Origin: Ostreococcus mediterraneus
Lineage: Eukaryota > Chlorophyta > Mamiellophyceae > Mamiellales > Bathycoccaceae
Assembly (NCBI GenBank): GCA_012295225.1
Contig: WMKK01000008.1
Span: 372,001 to 436,000 of the forward strand
Length of the DNA: 64,000 nt
Direction: 5' to 3'
The translations under genes were made by a program, and so were the position numbers. This document shows, piece by piece, positions 1 through 10,100 of the stretch. Each line of letters begins with the position of its first letter. Positions within the stretch are counted from its first letter, which is position 1. The notes under the pieces are model-generated. The model ran no database searches and was not told the DNA's origin. It worked only from the letters and a program-made list of their open reading frames with translations.

Positions 1-1
1 G

Positions 2-748
2 ATTACGGCGTTGTTCGACGCGGATGGTACGGTGCGCGTGGGCAACGTCGGGGACTCGAGGTGCGTGGTGGGGATTCGAGTGGCGAATGATGAATTGCCA
101 TTGAATAGACATACGAAGACGTGGAATGTATTGGACTTGACGCACGATCAGACGTGCTTTCGCGCCGATGAGCGAGCGCGTATGAAGGCTCAAGCTGAAA
201 GTCCGATGATGTTTGCCACCATTGGCATGGTGCTCGGCGAGACGCCTTCGCACGAAGAATTTGGTGATGGCGAGCCTGGATCGGATGAAGAATACTGCGA
301 CGATCCGCCGCGTGTATTTATGTCTGGATATCGGTTTCCTGGATGCGCGTTCACGCGCTCGATTGGGGATACCGTGGGTAAAGCGTTGGGGGTTTCGGCG
401 ACGCCAGAGATGAGCACGCACGACTTGAACGCGTCGCCGACGACGCAATGCGTCGTCATCGCATCTGATGGCGTGTTTGAGTTCATGTCGAGTGGAGAAA
501 CCATGGCTATTGCTGAACGTCACTATTTAGAAGGAGGAGAAGGCGCGTCTGAGCGTGCTGCCGAAGAAATAGTGCAAGCCGCGTACGCGCGCTGGCAAGA
601 GCAAGACGAACGCGCCGACGACGTCACGGCGATTGTCGCGTTCATTTACCCCAGTGACGAAGTCACCATTCACCCCAGCAACGACGTTGTGGCTACGATT
701 CAGCTTAACGACGTGTCTAAAATCATGGGGGCAATGACTGTTTCGTAG
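2..748 (+). CDS. Protein phosphatase 2C family, 3' part
   Basis: This is the C-terminal part of a PPM/PP2C Ser/Thr phosphatase. The frame is open at the left edge of the window, so the N-terminus, with the first metal-binding Asp residues, lies outside. Visible family motifs are the VGNVGDSR strand, FTRSIGD, and the late VIASDGVFEF segment, whose Asp helps hold the Mn/Mg pair. Near the C-terminus a DDVTAIV segment supplies another metal Asp. An acidic insert of about 40 residues lies between the GDSR and FTRSIGD segments. The phosphatase part resembles the PP2C domain of plant proteins that fuse PP2C, cyclic-nucleotide-binding and kinase domains, but this protein stops about 30 residues after the PP2C domain. 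It converges on the CYP97-type gene with 125 bases between stop codons. Confidence 0.88.
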   Translation: MTALFDADGTVRVGNVGDSRCVVGIRVANDELPLNRHTKTWNVLDLTHDQTCFRADERARMKAQAESPMMFATIGMVLGETPSHEEFGDGEPGSDEEYCDDPPRVFMSGYRFPGCAFTRSIGDTVGKALGVSATPEMSTHDLNASPTTQCVVIASDGVFEFMSSGETMAIAERHYLEGGEGASERAAEEIVQAAYARWQEQDERADDVTAIVAFIYPSDEVTIHPSNDVVATIQLNDVSKIMGAMTVS

Positions 749-873
749 GACAAACGCGCCGCCCCCGCTGTTTATGCTTCGTAAAATAATATTACTGTAG
801 CGAGAGTGTTGTTGTAATAAATGCCTTTCTTTGTTAAACAAGTTTGCTAGTCGACTTGCGCCTTGAGCCGCTC

Positions 874-2829
874 CTACACCACCTCCCTCTCCAAAATACG
901 TTTCGCCTTTTCCAGCTGCTCCTCAGTCGTCTCAGCGGGCGCCTCACGTTCGTACTTGATTTCGATGTCAGATCCGGCGGTATCGGGGGCGTCGATGGAT
1001 CCAGAAATCGTGTCGACGTCGTCGAGCGACGACAGCGGCGCACCATACACGTAAGATCCACTCATCTCGTCCCCACCAGTGCCCGGACGACGCTTAAGCT
1101 TTACGTGTAAACCGTTCGTCGTGTGAATGGTCGCTCCGGTGGTCATGCCGCACTCGCCGTCTGGGTGAAACTTTTCGTCGAGCTCAAAGTCAAAGCGGCG
1201 CATAATCATCGCCAGAGACACAATGGATTCAAACATTGCGAACTGGTCGCCGACACACTTTCGCTGACCGCCGCCGAAAGGCAAGTACGCGTACTCTTCC
1301 GTGTACTCGTTCGGCATCGGGGCATCGATAGGAAATCTCTCCGGCTTGAACGTGTCTGGCTCATCCCAAATTCTAGGATTGCGGTGCAAGTTCCACACAG
1401 AAATGAAGAAATCTGTGCCTGCATCGATGTTGTAGCCACCGAGCGTGACTGGTTCTAACGCGCGTCGAATCAACACGGGCGGCTGCGGGTACAAACGCAT
1501 CGATTCATTGATGACGCGAGTCGTGTACTTGAGCTCGCGCATATCCGCGACGGTGGGGTTGCGGTCGCCGCACACTCGGTCGACTTCTTCGAACACCTTC
1601 GCCTTCACCTCCGGGTGTTTCGCGAGCAAGAACGTCGTCCACGTCAACACCGCGGCGGTGGTTTCGTGTCCAGCAATGAGCAACGTCATCAAGTCGTCGC
1701 GCAATTGCTTGGATGTGACGTCGTCGCCGCTGGCGATGAGAAAGTGTAAAATACTCGGATCTTCAGTGTTCATGTACTCCTCCACAAACTCTTCATCCTC
1801 TTCCTCGACTAAAGTCTTGCATCGAGAGATGAGCTTGTTCAAAGTTTCATTCACCAACACCAACGCTTCTTCGCACTTGCGCTGACGGGGCACGAGCCAG
1901 CGAAGGGGAGGAACTTTCCAATACGGAATGAACGTCACGCTTCTGTATTCGGCTTCGCGCAAGACGGTGTACACCGCCTTGATCACCGGATCATCCGTAG
2001 ACAAAGAATCAAAATCATAGTTGAACACCGCTTTGCCTATAATATCCAACGCGAAACGAGAGTAAAAGTTTTCCATCTCCACCGATTCGTTCGCCTTTTC
2101 TGCGCGGGCGAGCTGGGAAATCCCCTTCAATCCGCAATCGCCAAACATACCCACCATGGATGTGACGTACTTTTTGTGCAGGCTCGGCACGATAACCTTG
2201 CGACGAATTTTCCACACGTCGCCGTTGGCGGGAATCAAACCTTGCCCCATGACAAAGTCCAAAATCTCCGACAACAATCCCTTAGAGAAGCTCTTCGCTT
2301 GCGTGAGCAACATCTCCTTGGCCACGACGTTGTCGCTCACGACGACAAACTTCTTCGGCCCGATCGCCAATACGAACATCTCACCGTACGCCAAGAATAG
2401 CTTATACAACGGCACAAAAACCGGCTGACCCGCGATCTCGCGTATGTCCCCAGACGCCACCGGCATCTTTGACATCGCTTCCGCGCGCCACCGACGCGAT
2501 AACCTCGCGAGCTGCAACTGCACCGCTCGCCCCGCCGGTCCACTATCCTCCGGCACCAACTTCCTCAACGCATCCGCCACTTGACGAAATGGCCCAGTAG
2601 ACGACCCTTTCGTAAACTCTCCAGCCGCGATGCGCTCCTCAAGCGTCATCGGCTTCTCCCCGTCTCGTCCCGACGCCGCGCGCGTCGTCAGCCTCCCCGT
2701 CCCGCGCCCGCCTCGCACCACGCGCGCCACCGTCCCGCGCCCCTCGCCACCGCCCATCTCCACGCGCGTGCGTCTCGACGACGACGGCATCATCACCCCC
2801 GCACCCATCGCCACCCCCATCGTCGCCAT
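874..2829 (-). CDS. CYP97A: Cytochrome P450 of the CYP97A type (carotenoid beta-ring hydroxylase)
   Basis: This 651-residue P450 should hydroxylate the beta rings of carotenes in the plastid, on the route to lutein and zeaxanthin (LUT5 role in plants). The first 60 or so residues are rich in Arg, Gly, Ser and Thr, as in a chloroplast transit peptide. The P450 signatures are all present: I-helix AGHETT at about residues 386-391, the K-helix ExxR (ESMR, 442-445), PERF near 496, and the heme loop FGGGQRKCVG at 518-527 with Cys525 as the iron ligand. Long stretches around the I-helix (ILHFLIASGDDV, LRDDLMTLLIAGHET) match LUT5/CYP97A closely, so A is preferred over the B and C subfamilies. An acidic tail of about 70 residues follows the catalytic domain. 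It is divergent from the carrier gene at 3355. Confidence 0.93.
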   Translation of the reverse strand: MATMGVAMGAGVMMPSSSRRTRVEMGGGEGRGTVARVVRGGRGTGRLTTRAASGRDGEKPMTLEERIAAGEFTKGSSTGPFRQVADALRKLVPEDSGPAGRAVQLQLARLSRRWRAEAMSKMPVASGDIREIAGQPVFVPLYKLFLAYGEMFVLAIGPKKFVVVSDNVVAKEMLLTQAKSFSKGLLSEILDFVMGQGLIPANGDVWKIRRKVIVPSLHKKYVTSMVGMFGDCGLKGISQLARAEKANESVEMENFYSRFALDIIGKAVFNYDFDSLSTDDPVIKAVYTVLREAEYRSVTFIPYWKVPPLRWLVPRQRKCEEALVLVNETLNKLISRCKTLVEEEDEEFVEEYMNTEDPSILHFLIASGDDVTSKQLRDDLMTLLIAGHETTAAVLTWTTFLLAKHPEVKAKVFEEVDRVCGDRNPTVADMRELKYTTRVINESMRLYPQPPVLIRRALEPVTLGGYNIDAGTDFFISVWNLHRNPRIWDEPDTFKPERFPIDAPMPNEYTEEYAYLPFGGGQRKCVGDQFAMFESIVSLAMIMRRFDFELDEKFHPDGECGMTTGATIHTTNGLHVKLKRRPGTGGDEMSGSYVYGAPLSSLDDVDTISGSIDAPDTAGSDIEIKYEREAPAETTEEQLEKAKRILEREVV

Positions 2830-3354
2830 CGTCCGCGTTCACCTCCGCCACCAATCGATCCGATTGTGACGCGCACTTTTTCACGCGCGTCCGCGCACGA
2901 ATAATGATCCCCCTGCGCGCACGCACTCGCCGATGATGCGCGCGAACGAACCCGCGTCGTGCGTCGCGTCTTTGGGTACGCCGTACGGTGCGTCGCGCCG
3001 CGTCGCGCTGTGCCCCTACCGTCGTCGGCGTCGGCGTTCGTCACGCGAGTGGATAACTTCGTCCCGCCCATCGGGGCGCGGCGCTCGACCGGTGCTGATG
3101 TAAACCCTAAACCTATACCCTAAGTCACTGACTTCCGGGTGTTTTTCTGACTACGAAAATTCGCGTCGAACCCAACGGCGTTCGCCGAACGTCGACGCGC
3201 GGACGACGACGACGACGACGACGACGCGACGACGACGACGCGAGGCGCGAGTCGCGCGCGCGTGTTGTCGTTCGGTCGGTCGGTCGGCGGTCACAGGGGC
3301 GCACGCACGCAGGCGCGCGCGACGCACATCGCGCGGGTGATTTAGTGATTGTTC
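2830..3354. other. Divergent promoter region
   Basis: This 525-base intergenic stretch separates the divergently transcribed CYP97A-type gene and thiamine-diphosphate carrier. It holds a telo-box-like motif near 3102, GAC/CGA triplet repeats at about 3205-3240 and a GGTC repeat near 3273-3292. I see no further gene; the long open frames here are by-products of the GC-rich repeats. Confidence 0.6.
3102..3113 (+). promoter_or_regulatory. Telo-box-like motif
   Basis: The sequence AAACCCTAAACC lies about 250 bases before the carrier start and about 270 before the P450 start. It matches the plant telomere unit and the telo-box (AAACCCTAA) found in promoters of many plant growth and translation genes. 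A second degenerate unit (ACCCTAA) follows at once. Function here is inferred from the motif only. Confidence 0.35.
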
Positions 3355-4563
3355 ATGGCGCCGGCGCCGGCGTGGCGGTTCGGGGTCGCGCGCGGCGGGG
3401 GTGGCGGTGCGGCAGCGGCGCGAGGGCGAGGGGGGCGCGCGGCGCGTGCGGTGCGGCGGCTGGTGGTGGCTGGGGGCGCGGTGGCGGTGAGCGCGGGTGG
3501 GGCGCGGGGCGCGCGGGCGGCGATGGGCGCGACGTCGCCGCGCGGGAACGACGGCGGGACGCGCGGTGGGGATGGTGCGAGCACGAGCGGTGGGCGTGGG
3601 AGAATGTGGATAACGACTGCGAGTGGGGCGCTGGCGGGGGCGACGGCGCGCGTGTGCGTTGCGCCGTTGGATGTGATTAAAATCCGATTGCAAGTGCAAG
3701 TGGAGTCGGGCGCGGCGGGTAAATACCGCGGATTGGTGCAAGCGACGCAGACTATTATACGCGAGGAAGGTGCGCGAGCGATGTGGGCGGGGACGATTCC
3801 GGCGTTGTTCCTGTGGGTGCCGTACACGGCGATTCAGTTTACGGTGCTCTCGAAATTTAAAGACGCGGCGACTGAGTTTGAGCGGCGACATCCGGGGTCG
3901 ATGCAGTCGGTTCCGGTGAGCTTTCTCGGTGGTGCTATCGCGGGTTCAGCGGCCACGGTCGCCACGTACCCATTTGACGTCATCAGAACTCTCCTCGCCA
4001 GTCAAGGGCATCCAAAGGTGTACAATACGATTTTAGACGCGGCGCGGGGCGTGGTGCGCGAACGCGGCGTCGCGAAAGGTTTATTCGCTGGCGTCTCCGT
4101 GACGCTCGCGGAAATCGTTCCCGCGAGTGCGGTACAATTCGGCTCGTATGCAACATTAAAAGCACAATTTCCAGCGATGTTTGAAGGGAATGATTTCGCG
4201 TGCGGGTTCGCGGCGGGATCCATCGCTCGACTCGTGGTGCACCCGCTCGACGTCGTCAAAAAGCGCTTTCAAGTTGCCGGATTTTCCAGAAGCCTAGCAT
4301 ACGGTCAACGCGTTGACGCCGAAGCGTACCGAACTTTCTTTTCCGCCGTGCGCACAATTGCCACGCGCGAAGGCTTAGTGGGATTTTACAAAGGTTTAGG
4401 GCCGAGTTTGATTAAAAGCGCTCCGGCGTCGGCGATTACGTTTAGCGTCTTTGAAGCCGCGCATCGCGCTTTATCCGCCAATTTTCCAACTGACACCACT
4501 GATGTCACAGAGAACACAAAGAGAACACAGAACGTCGTCAGTACTTACACTAAGAAAAAATAG
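3355..4563 (+). CDS. Mitochondrial thiamine diphosphate carrier (SLC25A19-like)
   Basis: This mitochondrial carrier should import thiamine diphosphate across the inner membrane for pyruvate and 2-oxoglutarate dehydrogenases. The first ATG in frame is at 3355. About 85 residues rich in Ala, Gly and Arg precede the carrier domain, longer than in most family members. Three carrier repeats follow, each with the Px[DE]xx[KR] signature: PLDVIKIR, PFDVIRT and PLDVVKKR. Segments such as PYTAIQFTVL, TLLASQGHPKVY and HPLDVVKKRFQVAG are close to plant and animal thiamine-pyrophosphate carriers, which sets it apart from the folate-type carrier at 37262. The last 25 or so residues are Thr-, Asn- and Lys-rich and unlike the family. 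Confidence 0.9.
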   Translation: MAPAPAWRFGVARGGGGGAAAARGRGGRAARAVRRLVVAGGAVAVSAGGARGARAAMGATSPRGNDGGTRGGDGASTSGGRGRMWITTASGALAGATARVCVAPLDVIKIRLQVQVESGAAGKYRGLVQATQTIIREEGARAMWAGTIPALFLWVPYTAIQFTVLSKFKDAATEFERRHPGSMQSVPVSFLGGAIAGSAATVATYPFDVIRTLLASQGHPKVYNTILDAARGVVRERGVAKGLFAGVSVTLAEIVPASAVQFGSYATLKAQFPAMFEGNDFACGFAAGSIARLVVHPLDVVKKRFQVAGFSRSLAYGQRVDAEAYRTFFSAVRTIATREGLVGFYKGLGPSLIKSAPASAITFSVFEAAHRALSANFPTDTTDVTENTKRTQNVVSTYTKKK

Positions 4564-4683
4564 CGATGTGTACACGTAGTATGCTAGCCAGTTTTAATAT
4601 GGAATAGAAGAAAAAGTAGAAGAGCAGCATGGGGCGCCACAGACGCACACGCGCGCGCTCGCGCCCGCGCACTCGTCGCGTGC

Positions 4684-5832
4684 ATGGAGGCAGAAATCGC
4701 GCGGCTCGTCGATGAGCTTGCCTACGCGCGCGCGGCGGTGGAGTCCGAGCCCGATGCCGGCAAACGCGAGTACCGAGAAGAAATCGTGCGTCGCGTCGAG
4801 GCGGCGCTCGACAAGTGCCGAAAGATTTCCGAAACTGTGACGACGAAAGCGGCGACGACGACGATGGCAGTGCGGCGCGTGCACGCGTCGACGCTGTCCC
4901 TTGCCGCGTTTAGACGCGAGTACGTCGCCACGGACATTCCGGTCGTCATCACTGGTCTCGAAGACGAGCTCACAGAGGATGGCGCCGATGGTGAAAAGTG
5001 CGCGTGGTTGCTCGAGCGGGGCGGCACGAAAAAGGTTGCCGTGACGCGTAACGACGCGCACGTAAAAAGCGAATTGTCGTGCGCGAGCGCAGATGTTGTC
5101 GATTTAAGCGAGCACTTTCACGCCGTCATGCGAGACGAGTCGCCTGGGAGTTACCTGTATGACTGCTCGATTCCGCTCAAGCTGCCGAGTCTCGGCGAGT
5201 GCGTACGGATTCCGCGATATTTTGCGCATGACTTTGCGCAGCAGACGATGAGATTGCACGCATTTAGCCGCTCATGGCCGTCGCTATTCGTGGCGGCGAA
5301 AGACACGCGCTCGAGCTTACACGTGGACCAATGGCAAGGCCACTTCTTCATGGCGCAGGTGCGAGGCACAAAGCGATGGACGGTGTTCCATCGCGACGAT
5401 ACCGCGTACTTGCAACCAAGCTGGCGACGTGGCACACTCGATCCGGCGCTTCCGGCGTTATCCACATTCGATGACACGCGTATGGCGTTCGCAAAATATG
5501 CCCGACGGTGGGACGTCGATTTGGGCCCCGGTGAAGTCTTATTCGTCCCGGGCGGCGCCCCGCACGCGGTGCACAACATCGACGCCACCGTTGCGTTCGC
5601 CGGTAACTTCATCGACGAAACCAACATTGATCGCGCATTATTCGATTTGCGACTCATGGGCCTCAACCAGGGCGCGGCGATGATGGCGACGTTCGGCGCG
5701 CTCGATGAAGTCGAGTTCGATCCGACGCTCGGCGCGTTTGAAGACACGACTACAAACATGCGCAATCTCGTCGTGCGGTGCGATGAATACATCGGTGGTG
5801 CTGCTGCTTCTTTACCTTTCACGCGAGGGTAG
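4684..5832 (+). CDS. JmjC/cupin_8-type Fe(II)/2-oxoglutarate oxygenase
   Basis: This 382-residue protein has an N-terminal helical, charged part (about residues 1-60) and a C-terminal cupin-like JmjC domain. The iron triad is readable: His213 and Asp215 in SLHVDQW, and His294 in GGAPHAVHN, preceded by the GEVLFVPGG strand typical of cupin_8 hydroxylases. Family members hydroxylate protein side chains or RNA; the substrate cannot be told from sequence. Nothing suggests histone demethylase domains (no PHD, ARID or zinc fingers). The start ATG is 120 bases after the carrier stop on the same strand. Confidence 0.82.
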   Translation: MEAEIARLVDELAYARAAVESEPDAGKREYREEIVRRVEAALDKCRKISETVTTKAATTTMAVRRVHASTLSLAAFRREYVATDIPVVITGLEDELTEDGADGEKCAWLLERGGTKKVAVTRNDAHVKSELSCASADVVDLSEHFHAVMRDESPGSYLYDCSIPLKLPSLGECVRIPRYFAHDFAQQTMRLHAFSRSWPSLFVAAKDTRSSLHVDQWQGHFFMAQVRGTKRWTVFHRDDTAYLQPSWRRGTLDPALPALSTFDDTRMAFAKYARRWDVDLGPGEVLFVPGGAPHAVHNIDATVAFAGNFIDETNIDRALFDLRLMGLNQGAAMMATFGALDEVEFDPTLGAFEDTTTNMRNLVVRCDEYIGGAAASLPFTRG

Positions 5833-6774
5833 ACGACGTTGAGAGGGTAGAGGGTAAACACGTCCGTCGAGATGATGATATTAGCCTAAACCGACGATTA
5901 CGACGACGACGACGACGACGAATCGACCGTCATAGCCAACCACAAAAAATAGATGCCATCATAGCCAGGCACATTTATTTTGGACGGCGACGCGCTTCCA
6001 GTCGGCGATGAAATCGACGGAACAGGCGAGGCGTACGAAGGCGAGAATGCGCGAACGAACGACGTCACGGGGACTGAATCGCTTCGCCACGTCGACAGAG
6101 CGAGGGGCATCTACGCCGCTTCGGCGCTCCGGGCGTTGGCTGATGCGGGCGGCGGCGACGCGGTCGCCCGATGTCTGGCGGGAGACTGCGTGGTCGCGGG
6201 GGTCGACGTCGCTGAAGCGATCGGCTATCTTGTGGGTTGGGTTCGCCCTTCCATCGCCGAAGCGTTCCAGGGGTGGCTCAACACTAGCGCGCCCGCTTTC
6301 CCGTCGTTGACAAACGTACCGGAGGATTTGAACACCGTCTGCTACCGGGTGTTTCCACCACATGAAAATTCGCTTGACAGTGTAAGGGCAACTGCGATAC
6401 AAATGATACAGCGGGCGCACGTGTGAGTGTGTTGACGATGCGTAACTGATTAATTTATGTAACGCGGAGTATATGTCACTGTTTGCGAGCGGTTGGTCGT
6501 CTAAAGTTTGCGTCGCGTCGCTTGCTTTCACTCGTGTTTGCCACGCATCACGTTTTTCACGAATTTTCACGTGGTGCAAAAAACCGGTAGCAGATGGGGT
6601 GTAATGATCTGATAAGGCTAAAATGCACACTATATTGTGATATTTGACCGTTCATGACTCGTCATGCATGTAGGGACTCCTCTGAACTCCGTCGGTATAA
6701 AGGTTTCGCGGTGCATTTCCCCCAAAATTACAAAAAGTCACGATGGGCAAAAGACACAGGCGCTAAAACTAAAA
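5833..6774. other. Intergenic region with a coding-like relic
   Basis: The stretch between the JmjC gene and the tRNA gene holds a CGA-type triplet repeat near 5900-5922 and the coding-like frame described separately at 5965-6426. Between about 6430 and 6774 the DNA is more AT-rich and shows no convincing gene. Around 6645-6690 there is weak similarity to the arms of the inverted-repeat element at 27302 (a shared TGACCGTTCA and, further on, GGGACTC). Confidence 0.5.
5965..6426 (+). pseudogene. Coding-like frame without a start codon (gene relic or orphan 3' exon)
   Basis: The frame is open from 5965 to the stop at 6424-6426 and shows the G-first, GC-ending codon pattern of neighbouring true genes. 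It has no usable ATG: the only Met is nine residues from the end. The reading includes an Ala-rich helical part (about residues 50-95) and a less biased tail. I do not recognise the family. It could be a decayed gene, or the last exon of a gene whose earlier exons I cannot find in the 130 bases upstream. The opposite strand (5959-6630) also has a long open frame, but its codons look like a shadow. Confidence 0.3.
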
Positions 6775-6848
6775 CTCTCTTGACCGGAATCGAACCGGCG
6801 ACTTCGGGATTAACAGTCCCACACTCTAACCAACTGAGTTACAAGAGA
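6775..6848 (-). tRNA. tRNA-Asn (anticodon GTT)
   Basis: The reverse strand folds into a full cloverleaf with no intron. The acceptor stem pairs TCTCTTG with CAAGAGA, with discriminator G as expected for tRNA-Asn. The D-arm stem is ACTC/GAGT, the anticodon stem TGGGA/TCCCG (one wobble pair) with loop CTGTTAA and anticodon GTT, and the T-arm stem GCCGG/CCGGT around TTCGATT. A-box and B-box sequences are therefore present. A run of T residues for Pol III termination follows at once on the minus strand (GTTTTAGTTTT). A decayed relative lies directly upstream. Confidence 0.93.
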
Positions 6849-6903
6849 CACTTTGACGGAAATCTATTAACAGTCTTACACTCTACCCACTGAGTTAAGG
6901 AAG
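6849..6903 (-). pseudogene. Degenerate tRNA-Asn copy
   Basis: Directly upstream of the tRNA-Asn gene on the minus strand is a second, shorter copy. It keeps the D-arm (AACTCAGTGGGTAGAGTGTA), the anticodon loop CTGTTAAT and a 3' remnant (GATTTCCGTCAAAG) resembling the end of the intact gene. Roughly 20 bases covering the 3' side of the anticodon stem and most of the T-arm are missing, so it cannot fold as a tRNA. It looks like a decayed tandem duplicate. It is not a permuted tRNA, because the 3' half does not come before the 5' half. Confidence 0.7.
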
Positions 6904-7021
6904 ATTGTTCTATAATACGTCACTCACATGAGCGCAAGAGCACGTATTTGTGTCCATGTCATGGCGGTCGGTATTTACTTGTGGAAAGTTATGGGTACTT
7001 TTTTTCTGTGATGCATGAGTG

Positions 7022-7100
7022 ATGACGACGCGCGCGACACGCATCCAACACTCATTCATTCGTTCGTTCGTTCCCTCGCGCCACATTCATCCACCACTGA

Positions 7101-7131
<31 letters not shown>

Positions 7132-10100
7132 GTCGTCGTCGTCGATAGGCGTGCGTCGTCGTCGTCGGTGTCCGCGGTGCGATGCGCGCGTGGCGAACGC
7201 CCGCGCGGCGGTGTGCGCGGAGTGTGGGTGCGCCGTCGACGAAGATGCCCGCCTCGGGACCGAGGCGAGGCGGTCGTTGGCAGAGTATCCGTCGTCGTCG
7301 TCGTCGTACGACGACGACGACGACGACGGTATGATCATACCGACTCACGACGATCGATACGACTACGACTATGCGTCGTCGTCGGATGATGGCACCAAAG
7401 CGTCGTCGTCGTCGTCGTCAGACACCGATGATTCCGCGAGACGTGCAAAAAAGAATCGCATCGAGCGCGAGCGCGAATTGGAGCGGTCTTCTCCAGAGGC
7501 GTTAAAGTTGTTGTATCTCATGTATATGTACACGTCGGATGACGATGATGGTGTTGTATGGGGGGATCCCACGTCGTCGTCGACGACGACATCAAAAAAG
7601 AGTCGTCGTGCATCTCCCTGCTGGTTTCGGCAGTTGCCTATTTTGGTGTTGATTTACGAAGGCATCGTGCGGGGTGTTTTTGATTACGACTACGCCCCGC
7701 AAGCCGTGAGCGTGTACGGCGGCGCGCGCATATATTTGAACATTAGCGAAGAAGGACGAGATGACTTGGACGATTTGCGCGAGTTAGATATGCTCAAGGC
7801 GTTAAAGGTGACATCTGAGCAGTACAATCACGCGACGTTGCTTAAAATTACAACCAAAGGTGTTGAGTTTGTCAAACGCGTGATGGCGAATAACGTGCTG
7901 ACGGCGGGCATGCGAAAAGCGGTCGACTCGTTAATCTTCGAAGCCGGGTCGCTCATCCAGGTGCGCTACGATTCGGCTGAGAAAAAGTTCTACCTTGCCG
8001 TTCCTGATATGAACTTTTCCATCGCGTCGACAATTACGGATATTGAAGAAGTTCCTTACGTGAGCTCGCCGTACATCGTTCCATGCATGCTCGCGAACGT
8101 CGCCTTTACCCCAGACGTCGCGGCGGGTCATCGCCGAGCTCAACGCATTTTGGCCTCGCGTAATACGGGCGGGCGGGGTATTCGAGATTCCCATCTTGAT
8201 CAATCACTCGCGTTGGACGACGTAAAACTTTTCGTCACCGAATGGGTTCCCATGGGCTCGAATGAGATGGTGTCCTTTTGCACCAAGCTCGGCACGGGTG
8301 AGCGCGTGCCAGGGGGCATGTTTAGCGAACGCGCGCTCGACGCGGATGAATTTGACATGGTCGTAGCCATCGGTGCGGAGCATAAAACTAAGCTCGTAGT
8401 GCTCGATTTGGATGAAACTTCGTACGTCAACGTTGAAGCTGAGCTGTTACAGACGGCGACGCAGAAAACGACGCAGGCCACGCAAGTTGAGAATTTCGGC
8501 GTCAACTTTTCAGAAACTGGAGTCATCACATACGGTTTGTACGTCAACGGAATTGCCGACCGCGTGCAGAAGAATATATCACTCGATTTACTCGCGCGCT
8601 TGCTGTCTGACGTGTACGAAGATACCTCGTACTTGGTTTCGAATTTATTCTCCGCCTATCAAAGATCGATGTTGGACATGGCGTACAAGGGCGAGGCGGA
8701 CAATCGCGAAAAGTTTGTGTGCATCATGGCGGATCGAATCACGCCGAAACTCAGGGCCGAAGAGTACATGGATGACGAGAACTATGAGAACGAGCTTAAG
8801 CAAGTCATCGGTGCGACGTTTAACGCGCATGATCTATCAGGTGAAGAAATCATCGTATTCGGTTCGCAAGGCGTCATCATTTGCGGTCCAAATTCTTCAA
8901 GACATGATCGCATGCTCAGCATGTATTGCGCGCTACAGGCGCGTTCGTCATTCATCAAGAGTGTCTTTTCGAGTTGTTTTGCACTTGCTGATGAGCTCAA
9001 GCGCACGCGGGCTTTAGTTGATGACTACCAAAGCGATCCGACGAACGTGATTCGCATTCGCGAACGCTTGTCGTCGCACACGAGCGCGGTGACGGTGCTG
9101 TATGAAATTCAGCAGTTTATCCTTGAGTCGCTCGAGAGCATAGACCCGTCTCTAGAGGCAATGATGCCATCGTCGAGCATCAAACAGGGCGCCCTGTATG
9201 ATTCAGCTGCGAAGAAGTTGTACGATTTGTTAGATTTGGAAGGCACTCTGAAACGCACGAGGCGACGGGTTATCGATTTGCAAAAAGTTGTCTCGGCGTG
9301 CTTCAACGACCTCGAAGCGCTACGTGATATGAGCCAAGTCATCGGTTCAACGCGCAAGTTGCAGATTAATCAAATGATAGAAGGTACGACGAAGAATTTG
9401 GAAGATGCGTTTCGCGCACAGGCTCGTAACAGCACGACGCTCGAGGTCACGCAAGTCATTCTCTCTGGCTCGCTCGCGTTTGACATTCTCGACCGCCTCA
9501 CAGGCCAATACCTGTCCTACACGGAAATTCGATGGGCGAACGAATCAATACAGCCATATTTGGTGAACGAGCCCATGGTTTGGTTCACATTGAACGTCAT
9601 CATGTGGACGATTTTGGGTGGTGGCATTATTTATTTGATGCGTCATTTAGCGTACATGAACTTGAGCGTCGAGACGAAAAAATTGCTTTTGAACAAGCCC
9701 ATCCACGTCAAGCGCTGGAGACGATTCGTAGCGTCGAGAAATATGGAATCCATCGCGTGCAAGGAAGAGAAAGGCGAACGAGTGACGAAATATGGTTGGA
9801 TCGAACCCGTTAACGTGATTAAGTGGCAAGGATCCTCACCAAAAATTGAGGTGACGTGCGACGAACGCTACGGCTACATCCTCTCCTCAGTGATTCTCAT
9901 CAACAAGCGCACGTGCAAACTCACGGCTGACGAGTGCTGGCGTATATTTTGGCACGATAACTTTGAAGTCAAAAATATCTACGACCCGACGCGTAATGAG
10001 TTCAATGCAGAAACGGGCAAACGCGTGGATACTTCAGCCCAAGCTTCAGACGACGAGGACGAAGACGCCGCCGCGCCCGCGTTTGGCGCGTCGATGTGGC

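Noticed and set aside
3151-3891. A 246-codon Arg-rich frame on the minus strand
   Set aside because: Composition is dominated by Arg, His and Pro from GC-rich repeats, and it overlaps the carrier gene.
4684-5832. A histone demethylase call for the JmjC/cupin protein
   Set aside because: It lacks chromatin domains and is of the small cupin_8 type, which hydroxylates other substrates.
5959-6630. A 223-codon minus-strand frame
   Set aside because: Its codon pattern is that of a shadow; the plus frame in the same place looks more like coding DNA.
6775-6903. A permuted tRNA gene
   Set aside because: A permuted gene needs the 3' half upstream of the 5' half; here an intact tRNA follows a truncated copy.
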